Of a stretch of DNA of 15,662 nucleotides, positions 1 to 7,125 are shown piece after piece. The translations under genes and the position numbers were made by a program. Position 1 is the stretch's first letter; every line of letters begins with the position of its first letter. Source of the stretch: Flavobacteriales bacterium UBA2619 (GTDB taxonomy: Bacteria; Bacteroidota; Bacteroidia; Flavobacteriales_D; Sanyastnellaceae); assembly GCA_002339135.1 (NCBI GenBank), contig DDJR01000095.1, positions 837 to 16,498 of the forward strand, in the 5' to 3' direction. The notes beneath the pieces were generated by a model. That model was given only the letters and a program-made list of their open reading frames with translations. It did no database searches and was not told the DNA's origin.

Positions 1-913
1 CTGATGGTGAAAATTCTCTACTCTCCCAATATGAAGAATCATAGTTTTGGTATTTTGTGTCAAGTAGTTTTGATTCAATATGCGCGTAGTCTGCCGCCCC
101 GACAACAAAGTCAGCTGCTAATTCTTGCGTTTTTGTGGTAACAGATTTTGCTGTTTTGTTGAAGATGTTGATTTTAGTTACTTGCTCTTCTAACAAAAAT
201 TTAACACCATTGTTTTTACATACTTCGGCCATACTGTCAATGACTTTTGCAAAGCCTCCCATTGGATAAAATGTACCTTGTTTAATGCCAGAATAAGCCA
301 TCAGACTGTATAAGGCTGGAGCACTCTCCGCTGATGTTCCTAAAAAAAGCACTGGAAACTCTAACAAGCTAATTAATCTAGGGTCTGTAAAATGTCTTTT
401 AATATGTTTTCTGTACGAAGTAAGTAATTGTAATTTATTTGCATTAAATAACACATCTTTTTTCAGCAATTCAGTGACAGAAAGTCCAGGGGAATTGTAT
501 AAAAACCGAAGACCTATACTGTATTTTTTTTCGGCATCTTCCATAAATTTATTTAATTTCTTTGCGCCGTTTTCTTCGTAGCTATCAAATAAATCACATA
601 TTTCATTCCAATTTGCAGGAAGGATCATGTCGGAATTGTCAAATACAATTTTAAAGCCAGGGTCTAATTTTTTCAGTTCATAAAAATCCTTTGTGGTGTG
701 ATTGAAACTGTGAAAGAAATTATCAAAAATTTCAGGCATCCAATACCAGCTAGGCCCCATATCAAATGTGTAACCCTGAGCCTTAAAATTTCTAGCTCGA
801 CCACCAATTTGCTTATTTTTCTCCACAACAGTGACATCAAAGCCTTCTTTTGAGAGATATGCTGCTGAGCTTAAACCAGCAAAACCACTACCTATTACGA
901 CAACTTTTTTCAT
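1..913 (-). CDS. crtI: Phytoene desaturase CrtI (partial, C-terminus beyond window)
   Basis: FAD-dependent phytoene desaturase, which introduces double bonds into phytoene to give lycopene, the precursor of carotenoids and, in proteorhodopsin bacteria, of retinal. The ATG lies at 913-911 and 304 codons are readable before the window edge. Residues 1-40 form a Rossmann FAD site: MKKVVVIGSGFAG (G8, G10, G13) and an acidic strand end VVEKN followed by IGGRA. Further on are the family-typical stretches FDMGPSWYWMP, DPRLISLLEFPVLFLG and KQGTFYPMGGFAKVI, all in the usual order for CrtI. No frameshift is seen. The next gene upstream is on the same strand but about 590 bp away, so crtI probably has its own promoter; I could not find a clear one. 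The family assignment is firm, but the exact desaturation number cannot be read from sequence. Confidence 0.93.
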   Translation of the reverse strand, partial: MKKVVVIGSGFAGLSSAAYLSKEGFDVTVVEKNKQIGGRARNFKAQGYTFDMGPSWYWMPEIFDNFFHSFNHTTKDFYELKKLDPGFKIVFDNSDMILPANWNEICDLFDSYEENGAKKLNKFMEDAEKKYSIGLRFLYNSPGLSVTELLKKDVLFNANKLQLLTSYRKHIKRHFTDPRLISLLEFPVLFLGTSAESAPALYSLMAYSGIKQGTFYPMGGFAKVIDSMAEVCKNNGVKFLLEEQVTKINIFNKTAKSVTTKTQELAADFVVGAADYAHIESKLLDTKYQNYDSSYWESREFSPS

Positions 914-1503
914 AGTCTATTTAGAAAATTATATTCCGCTAATTTATACATAATTATTGTTTAGATTCACTTAACAATGTGCTGATATTTCACTGCTATT
1001 CTATGCGTTTTTTTAGCGTTTTTCTGTAAAATAAAAATAGGTGTTTTCTGCCATTGTGTTTTTCTTGACAGAACCATTCATACAATCTAAATCATTGGAG
1101 TATTGGTTTTCGGATTCACGTCTCGACTTCATAAATCCAAGATAAAAAGGTTATTTACACGAGCTAACATTATTTGATCGGGGTTTTTGGAGCAACCTCA
1201 TATTGTTTATCGTCTGTTATTAAACGCATTGATTTTTCAGAAGAGATGATCAAATCCAGAGTTTTTATCTTGATTCTACATTGAGTCGCACTTCCAAAGT
1301 TGAAGTTAAAACTGACATTTGCGGCGTCATTGGGGATAAGAAAACAATTCAATTAATCGACTCGTGTTCGTCAAATCCTCCTCAAAATCTTTCCGCTTCC
1401 CGACTCTCTGTCCCCTTTTTTAGATGTGTGAGAAACAGGTCAGGAACCCAATCTATGCCGGTTGTTCAACTAAAGCATTTCGTATGAGAGGGGTAGAAGT
1501 ATT
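914..1503. other. Intergenic gap with no convincing gene
   Basis: About 590 bp between two minus-strand genes. It must hold the crtI promoter, but I see no good TTG / TAnnTTTG pair. The only stretch that looks faintly coding is a minus-strand frame over 1170-1352. Its peptide is plausible for a beta-rich secreted protein, but an in-frame stop lies directly upstream and the only start there is TTG. It could be the tail of a decayed gene or chance. An overlapping plus-strand frame over 1281-1487 has no recognisable family. No tRNA, repeat or terminator-like hairpin was found. Confidence 0.5.
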
Positions 1504-2514
1504 TTACTGATTGTAATCTGGATCATGACTGTTCATTGCTTCTTCAGCAACTGTGTGCAAGTCTGTATTGAAGCCTGTATCAAAATCGTTTTCGCTCAGA
1601 TCAACGTTGTAGATACCCTTAAGCCACATCAGTGCCCCCGTTTGAGCAGTCATCTCTCCTTGGTGACCAAATGCGTCGGTGAAAAGTGCGTTTTCAAATT
1701 CTCCCACGTATTCGATGTCATCTTGCAGTAAATCATCTTGGTACATTTGCCATAAATTGACACTTGCTTTACCCGTCGGGATGGAGAAAATATTTGTTGA
1801 TGGGAATTCAGCACGTAACGTATCGATCAATGCCACATGCGTATCTTGAGTGATATGCGCTGCGAATGCTTCTTGCACGGTTTCATATCCAAGTCCCTCA
1901 GCCATCTGTTCCCAGTTGGCAGGGTGAGCTGGAGCGCTAATTGATAAAAACACTGTAACGTCTGGATTGTTTTGAAGGGCATATTCAATCCAGTATCGAT
2001 GACCATTTAAGGACTCATTGGCGATTTGACGAGTGTCAGCGACCATTCCAAATACATCCACATCACCGTTGTCAAGAATTGCTTTAATGAGTTGATTGTC
2101 TGATCCTGTGTCATTCCATAGACTGATGGGGTTTCCATCAGCTCCTCCTTCAAAAACAAAAACTTGGGTGTGATTGACAAATCCCGCATCTGTTGCTAAT
2201 TCTCCTATTCTATTCGCATAAGGTTTGAAAAAACTATGTCCCATTAGGAGCATGTTGTACCCCAACGTCTCTTCTGATTGACATGATGTTGAAAACACAC
2301 TCAACACCAGCAGGACATCTGTTACATTCACAATTTCATCACCATTGATGTCTGAGTTCCCGCAATCGGTTGAGCATCCAAAATTGGACAGCAACGTCAA
2401 GATATCCTGGACTTCAACCACTCCACTGTTGTCCAAGTCGGCCAGACAGCTGGTGGTCTGTGCACGAGACATAAAGCAAATTGTGCAAAGCATAAAACCA
2501 TAGATGTACTTCAT
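1504..2514 (-). CDS. Exported SGNH-hydrolase-like protein with N-terminal dockerin-like repeats
   Basis: 336 residues. Residues 1-19 are a signal peptide ending SRAQ. Residues about 22-78 hold two dockerin-type calcium loops, DLDNSGVVEVQDIL (from D26) and DINGDEIVNVTDVLL (from D55), with cysteines C47, C51 and C78 around them. The rest resembles an SGNH/GDSL hydrolase: block I as LLMGHSF with candidate nucleophile S94, and a block V-like DAFGHQGEMTAQTG with candidate acid D280 and base H284. SGNH enzymes cleave esters, for example acetyl groups on polysaccharides; the substrate here is unknown and the Gly/Asn oxyanion blocks are not obvious, so a non-catalytic role is possible. The protein is predicted to be exported. 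There is no T9SS tail, and the C-terminus is acidic and plain. The gene stands alone, with gaps of 590 and 387 bp on either side. The dockerin-like module resembles the one at the C-terminus of the M60 peptidase at 8596-11454. Confidence 0.72.
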   Translation of the reverse strand: MKYIYGFMLCTICFMSRAQTTSCLADLDNSGVVEVQDILTLLSNFGCSTDCGNSDINGDEIVNVTDVLLVLSVFSTSCQSEETLGYNMLLMGHSFFKPYANRIGELATDAGFVNHTQVFVFEGGADGNPISLWNDTGSDNQLIKAILDNGDVDVFGMVADTRQIANESLNGHRYWIEYALQNNPDVTVFLSISAPAHPANWEQMAEGLGYETVQEAFAAHITQDTHVALIDTLRAEFPSTNIFSIPTGKASVNLWQMYQDDLLQDDIEYVGEFENALFTDAFGHQGEMTAQTGALMWLKGIYNVDLSENDFDTGFNTDLHTVAEEAMNSHDPDYNQ

Positions 2515-2850
2515 AATATAAAGATAACATCTAAAGATGGATTCAAATCAGGGCATACCATTAAATTTAAAAATATTCAGATAGTTTTGTCTAGTGTTCG
2601 GTAAATCAAAAGGCAACATTGTTCATTCTTTTCTCCTTCTACATCACTGGCTCTATAAAGGGAGATAAGGAATGTGATAAAAGATGTTTTGTTAAAGTCG
2701 TTGAATAGCTTGGTCAGTCTGTTGTAAAAGCAGCGGCTACATGTGAGGTAATGGTCCTCTTTAAGACGGCGAACGATTCTCTTCTAAATTCAAGCAATCC
2801 AAAGTTTGTTTTTTCACCCTATTGAATTGAGTGCAATAAACAATACATTA
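2515..2850. other. Intergenic gap between divergent genes
   Basis: Together with the palindrome that follows, this is 387 bp between two divergently transcribed genes, so it should contain promoters for both. I see no open frame, tRNA or repeat worth calling. Minus-strand near-matches to the -7 element occur at 2519-2526 (TATCTTTA) and 2562-2569 (TAAATTTA), each one base off TAnnTTTG and without a TTG at the right distance, so the promoter of the 1504-2514 gene is not resolved. Confidence 0.5.
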
Positions 2851-2875
2851 ATCAAAAATAACCTGTATTTTTGAT
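2851..2875 (+). promoter_or_regulatory. Perfect 10-bp inverted repeat overlapping a -7 promoter match; probable operator
   Basis: The half-sites ATCAAAAATA (2851-2860) and TATTTTTGAT (2866-2875) are exact reverse complements separated by ACCTG. The right half contains TATTTTTG (2866-2873), a full match to the Bacteroidota -7 consensus TAnnTTTG. It lies 26 bp before the ATG of the HTH-like gene, which fits a transcription start near 2879 and a short leader. No TTG sits at the usual -33 distance. A dimeric repressor bound here would cover the promoter; autoregulation by the downstream protein is an inference. Both halves carry the -7 sequence, so a promoter firing the other way is also possible. 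It is not a terminator, because no T-run follows and no gene ends nearby. Confidence 0.55.
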
Positions 2876-2901
2876 ACATAAATGACACACAAAAAACCAA
2901 A

Positions 2902-4146
2902 ATGATTGTCGAATTAAAAAAAGAAATTGAATCTAAATTTGGAAAGACAGTCAAAAATCGAGGAGACTGCGAGATGATTGCCAATTCCATTATGTTGACA
3001 CTAAATATTGAGATTAGCTATAACACAATACGAAGACTCTATGAACTGGCGCCCTACACCAAACCCAATTCAAAAACTCTGAATACATTAGCGCAATTTG
3101 TGGGTTACAAGGATTATTTCCACTTTACACAAAACCACCGTTTTCAAGAAAAAACCAAATTATTTCAGATTACTTACAAATTGATACACGACGAGAATGA
3201 GTTTGAAATTTTAGAACTCGTCAAAAAAACAAACAGAAGTTCTGAAGGTTTTGTTGATTTTATAACCTTGCTGGTAAGGGAGTTGTTCTACAAGCATAAC
3301 TATTCATTGATTAATGAGATCTTTTATTTAAAAGAAATGGATTATTCTAATTTTAGTTATTCAGAATTACTTTCTTTCGGGAATTCTATCGGACTCTTAC
3401 TTCGCAAACAAAATCGAGTCCCCAAAAAGTTGACTGAAAACAACAATTTTTTAAATTGCATCTACTTGACCTTTGTGGATTATTCAAGTTTAAACTCCTA
3501 TTATGGGTCATGGGCAAACTCTTTAAGGCTTTCCAAAACAGATGATGATATTGCATTGTTCAGTTATGCAGTTATGCAGTTTAAAAATTTTTTAAATCAA
3601 ACAGCTGCAAAACAAGTTGACGCAGAGTTAGTTTATAGTAAAAATCGACACCCTATTTTATGTAGTCGCTTGTTAGCATTACAATTGTTATCGAAGAATA
3701 AATTTAATGTAGCAGATATTTTACCCAAATACTACAAAGTTCATTCAAAAAGTAATTATTCAACTGATTACTCATATGAATTATACACCACATCCATACT
3801 CACTAAGAACATTGAGGTGATGAGATTTTTAATTGAAAAATCAGATTTATCAATTGAATTTCTGTATCAAAGGCATCACCTAAATTCATTTTACTTGATG
3901 AGCGCATTTTATCATAAATTGATAAATAACAAGGTTGAAGCACGCCATGCTTTTCAACATTTTAGTATGAAAGTATGTCACTATAGTTATGAGGAGTATA
4001 TTCATCTTTTTTATTTAATTTATTTATTTCATGACTCTAAAGTGCTTTCAGAAAAAAATCAAATCACAATTCGATATAATTCACTTAGTAAAAAATTAAA
4101 TTACCCCTATTTTTCGGAAGGCTTGATGCTCAATTATTTTATGTAG
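2902..4146 (+). CDS. HTH-like N-terminus with long helical C-terminal region; function unknown
   Basis: 414 residues. The first 75 or so match a pattern I know from many Bacteroidota proteins of unknown role: a short helix, a GDCEMIANSI-type stretch, then ISYNTIRRLYELAPYTKP and TLNTLAQFVGYKDYFHF. The SYNTIRRL segment followed by a TLNTLAQFVGY helix looks like a helix-turn-helix that could bind DNA, but no named family is certain. Residues 76-414 are predicted helical, rich in Lys, Asn, Tyr and Phe, without a catalytic motif, signal peptide or clear membrane segment; TPR-like packing is possible. By eye the gene is richer in A+T than its neighbours. It stands alone, preceded by a perfect palindrome over its likely promoter, which would suit a self-regulating transcription factor. 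The start at 2902 is chosen because homologous-looking sequence begins there. Confidence 0.75.
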   Translation: MIVELKKEIESKFGKTVKNRGDCEMIANSIMLTLNIEISYNTIRRLYELAPYTKPNSKTLNTLAQFVGYKDYFHFTQNHRFQEKTKLFQITYKLIHDENEFEILELVKKTNRSSEGFVDFITLLVRELFYKHNYSLINEIFYLKEMDYSNFSYSELLSFGNSIGLLLRKQNRVPKKLTENNNFLNCIYLTFVDYSSLNSYYGSWANSLRLSKTDDDIALFSYAVMQFKNFLNQTAAKQVDAELVYSKNRHPILCSRLLALQLLSKNKFNVADILPKYYKVHSKSNYSTDYSYELYTTSILTKNIEVMRFLIEKSDLSIEFLYQRHHLNSFYLMSAFYHKLINNKVEARHAFQHFSMKVCHYSYEEYIHLFYLIYLFHDSKVLSEKNQITIRYNSLSKKLNYPYFSEGLMLNYFM

Positions 4147-4271
4147 AACACGGAACTTTTGTGGGTTTATATTAGTGATCGAATGACTTTCTCAGTATCG
4201 TTTCAATAGACTGTTTTCCATTTTTCGCAAACTTCACCATCTTTGTTAGCATATGTCTCAACACGATCTTC

Positions 4272-4817
4272 ATGATTGTCTTTTATCTCAATTCCATGCA
4301 CCACATTATACTCGTATCAATATCCATTGCTTTTAGTTTCCAAACATTGGCCCAAACCCTTAACGACCATGGATACATCGTCTCAGTTGGTGATGCTTTG
4401 CCTGCTTTGAATGTGACTTTAACTGATGGGACGCAGCTCTCTCCTGATCATTTTAAAGGAAAGGTTGTTTTGATTCAGTTTACCGCCAGCTGGTGTGGGG
4501 TTTGCAGAAAAGAAATGCCTCATTTGGAAAAAGATGTCTGGCTGAAATACAAAGACCATCCTGATTTCCTCATGGTAGGTATTGATCTAGACGAGCCGTT
4601 GGAAAAAGTGATCTCTTTTGGAGAATCTGTTGGCGTTACCTACCCCTTAGCCTTGGATCCAGGAGGAACACTATTCTATCAATTTGCAGCTCAAAATTCA
4701 GGTGTGACGCGTAATATTCTCAGTGATCGAGATGGCAACATCATTATGCTCACACGCCTATTTGACCAAGAAGAGTTTCATCGAATGACTGTGGAGATTG
4801 GAAAGCAATTGGAATAG
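4272..4817 (+). CDS. TlpA/redoxin-family thioredoxin-fold protein, exported
   Basis: 181 residues. A hydrophobic leader ends FSFQTLAQ, followed by a thioredoxin fold: VGDALPALNVTLTDGTQLS, the strand GKVVLIQFTASWCGVC with the redox pair C75/C78, then FLMVGIDLDEP and a C-terminal helix. TlpA-type proteins act outside the inner membrane, reducing or exchanging disulfides. Where most thioredoxins carry the cis-proline before the last strands, this protein reads SGVTRNILSDRDGN, with no proline; I recall this variant from other Bacteroidota redoxins, but it could change partner choice. ATG 4296 (residue 9) is an equally good start and would give a tidier 20-residue signal peptide. The serine hydrolase gene starts 73 bp after the stop on the same strand, so co-transcription is possible. 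Confidence 0.82.
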   Translation: MIVFYLNSMHHIILVSISIAFSFQTLAQTLNDHGYIVSVGDALPALNVTLTDGTQLSPDHFKGKVVLIQFTASWCGVCRKEMPHLEKDVWLKYKDHPDFLMVGIDLDEPLEKVISFGESVGVTYPLALDPGGTLFYQFAAQNSGVTRNILSDRDGNIIMLTRLFDQEEFHRMTVEIGKQLE

Positions 4818-4890
4818 AGATTATTCTTTAAAACCATACCCTGCTCAAAATAAGAGGGTTACCTTTAAAACTACAATTAAACCTGAAATA

Positions 4891-6300
4891 ATGATGATTC
4901 TTAAAAAATGTGGTTTTATTCTCTTGTTTGTCCCCACCTTAATCTTGGCACAGAACCCCAATCCCAGCCCGGATCTGGATGCTTACATACTTGAAGAAAT
5001 GGACTATGAAAATCTTCCCGGAATGTCAACACTAATTGTGAAGGACGGAGAAATAGTTTGGGTTGAATCCTATGGAATGGCGGACATTGAAAACAATGTT
5101 CCCGCAACAGACAGCACCGCTTTTTTAATGGCATCTGTATCAAAATTATTTATGGCTACAGCATTCAAGCAACTTGAACAGGATGGCCAGATAGATTTGG
5201 ATGAAGACATCAACATATACCTTCCGTTTGATGTTTTTAACCCCAACTATCCTGACATCAGTATCACTTCTAGGATGCTGTTGACTCATACATCATCGAT
5301 TGCAGATGACTGGTCATCTATGGACACACATTATACCATAGGTGATCCTACAATCACATTGGGAGATTATATGGAGATGTATTTTTCAATATCAGGTGTT
5401 GATTATGATGCTCAGAATAATTTCAACAACAATATACCGGGTTCTGATTTTGATTATTCTAATATGGCTGCAGACCTTGCAGGGTATTTGGTTGAGGTTG
5501 TGTCTGATGAATTATTCAGTGATTACAGTGACAATCATGTTTTTGATTTATTATGTATGGAGAATACATCTTGGTATTTGTCGGGCTTCGACACACTTAA
5601 TGTTGCGCGTCCCTATGATTGGCAAGGAGGTCAGTTCAATCCCTATGCACACTATGGATTTCCTGGTTATACCAGTGGTCTTTTAAGGTCAAATGTTCTT
5701 GATTTGGCAAATTTCATGATTGCTTATCTACAAAACGGCGTGTTCAACAACAATCAGCTCTTAAGTGAAGCTTCCATAGACCAAATGCTTACACTTCAAG
5801 TGCCTGACATTGATGACACCCAAGGACTTAATTGGTACACAGAAGAAATTTACCTTTCCGGAGGGGGAGTGGTCGATTTATGGGGACACAATGGGGGTGA
5901 AGGCGGCTCGTCAACAGAATTGTACATCAACCCAGACAATCAAATAGGAATTGTGGTTCTGAGCAATGGTGAAGGTGATCTCTTGTACGTTGTGGACGAA
6001 CTTTATGATTATGCCCTCTCCTTGTCCACTTCAGGCGTTGGAAACCCAAGTTGTGAGGATGTGTCAATGGTTCATACAGTCATCAAAAAACCAGCCATTC
6101 AGGTCTATCCAAACCCAGCTTCAGACACCTTTACGATTGAATCAGAAAAGGGAGGTTTGGTTTCCATATACTCACTTTTAGGAAAACAAATCTTTAAGCA
6201 AGAGGTTCGTTCTCTTGACGAAATAGATGTTTCGGAAATTGAAAGCGGGACCTATTTTATTCAGATGGATCAATCTCGCATTCAGCTAGTGCTTCAATAG
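4891..6300 (+). CDS. Serine hydrolase of the beta-lactamase (class C/PBP4*) family with T9SS sorting domain
   Basis: 469 residues from ATG 4891. The frame is open from 4798, but a start there would overlap the previous gene and place 31 polar residues before the signal peptide MMILKKCGFILLFVPTLILAQ. All three catalytic motifs of the serine beta-lactamase/penicillin-binding fold are present: SVSK (nucleophile S82, K85), YSN (Y189, N191) and HNG (H333, G335). Such proteins hydrolyse esters, amides or D-amino-acid peptides; most are not true lactamases, and the substrate cannot be read. Residues about 403-469 form a type A T9SS C-terminal domain beginning VYPNPASDTFTI and containing GTYFIQM, so the enzyme is probably secreted or anchored on the surface by T9SS and the tail then removed. 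It is preceded by the thioredoxin-like gene and followed by a gap of 223 bp. Confidence 0.9.
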   Translation: MMILKKCGFILLFVPTLILAQNPNPSPDLDAYILEEMDYENLPGMSTLIVKDGEIVWVESYGMADIENNVPATDSTAFLMASVSKLFMATAFKQLEQDGQIDLDEDINIYLPFDVFNPNYPDISITSRMLLTHTSSIADDWSSMDTHYTIGDPTITLGDYMEMYFSISGVDYDAQNNFNNNIPGSDFDYSNMAADLAGYLVEVVSDELFSDYSDNHVFDLLCMENTSWYLSGFDTLNVARPYDWQGGQFNPYAHYGFPGYTSGLLRSNVLDLANFMIAYLQNGVFNNNQLLSEASIDQMLTLQVPDIDDTQGLNWYTEEIYLSGGGVVDLWGHNGGEGGSSTELYINPDNQIGIVVLSNGEGDLLYVVDELYDYALSLSTSGVGNPSCEDVSMVHTVIKKPAIQVYPNPASDTFTIESEKGGLVSIYSLLGKQIFKQEVRSLDEIDVSEIESGTYFIQMDQSRIQLVLQ

Positions 6301-6523
6301 CATGATTCGATAACAAGTATCAATGAAGTTGGACATCGTTCGCAATTTTTTCTTTTAAGATTGTCCTCATTTGATGAGAACCTTCTGACAACGTTTTGAT
6401 TTCCCTACACGTTTAATCTCACAGTCTTCTTCTAGTTAGGTTTGATGTGAACCGATCGAGTGAAAAGAAAGTATTTTAGCATTTATAGTCATTTTCTTTT
6501 GAAACCTTAATCTGCCACATAAA

Positions 6524-7045
6524 ATGAAGTATTCCTTTTTACTGTTACCAGCTATTCTGATGCTTGCTTGTACACCTCCTACAGATGGAAGAAATATGGG
6601 TGAAGCCAACGCACTGTTTGCTAAGAACTCTGAGACAGTCATGGAACTTATCCGAGATTTTGACAACGAAAATATTGAAGGTGTTCTATCTCACTTTGCA
6701 GACAGCGCCCTATGGCGTCCAACGACATTTGGAAAGACAGATCCTGCTACCTTGGATGATAAAATGAATGGATGGAAGTCTGCTTGGGAGATCTACGATT
6801 TCGACCTTGCAACCACGGACTTGCGACTTTTGCCAGGAGTAAATATGGACCAGAATGAGCCCGATGGTTCTGTGCGTGTGTATTTCGATTGGAACTTAGT
6901 TCTTCCAGCTACAGATACTACGGAACGAAAGTCTGTCATGGTTTCATATTACGAATCCTGGGATTTTAATGCCGATGGAAAAATCTGGATGACCCAGATT
7001 TATGGAGACGAGACAGCTGCCATGGTGGCTTTAAATGACATGTAA
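6524..7045 (+). CDS. Lipoprotein with NTF2/SnoaL-like fold
   Basis: 173 residues. The N-terminus MKYSFLLLPAILMLAC is a lipoprotein signal with C16 as the lipidated residue, followed by a polar linker. The body reads as one NTF2/SnoaL-like domain of about 130 residues: a helical start (ETVMELIRDFDNENIEGVLSHFADSALW), a central stretch and a beta-rich end (VRVYFDWNLV, SVMVSYYESWDFNADGKIWM). This fold often occurs in small binding proteins and in a few enzymes; no catalytic residue is obvious, so no reaction is proposed. The dehydrogenase gene follows 80 bp later on the same strand, and the two may be expressed together. The lipobox has Met at -3, acceptable in Bacteroidota but not the commonest form. 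Confidence 0.75.
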   Translation: MKYSFLLLPAILMLACTPPTDGRNMGEANALFAKNSETVMELIRDFDNENIEGVLSHFADSALWRPTTFGKTDPATLDDKMNGWKSAWEIYDFDLATTDLRLLPGVNMDQNEPDGSVRVYFDWNLVLPATDTTERKSVMVSYYESWDFNADGKIWMTQIYGDETAAMVALNDM

Positions 7046-7125
7046 TTTTTGTCTCTTCGAGTTGTAATTGACGGATTTATTCCGCTGTTTAAATGCCACA
7101 CTATTTTCTGATCCTGAAAGCCACC

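Noticed and set aside
1281..1487. Plus-strand open frame of 68 codons in the crtI upstream gap
   Set aside because: No recognisable family, overlaps another weak frame, and no promoter or neighbouring operon supports it.
3561..3580. Tandem 8-bp repeat CAGTTATG, two and a half copies, in the HTH-like gene
   Set aside because: Slippage would shift the frame, but so few copies are unlikely to be unstable; treated as chance.
4798..4890. Upstream extension of the serine hydrolase to ATG 4798
   Set aside because: It would overlap the thioredoxin-like gene and place a polar 31-residue stretch before the signal peptide; ATG 4891 fits export.
5342..5686. Open frame of 114 codons within the serine hydrolase gene
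   Set aside because: It overlaps conserved catalytic sequence (YSN motif) in another frame and its peptide is low in complexity; a shadow.
6367..6379. Small hairpin CTCAT-TTG-ATGAG after the serine hydrolase gene
   Set aside because: Only five base pairs and no T-run follows; not a credible terminator.
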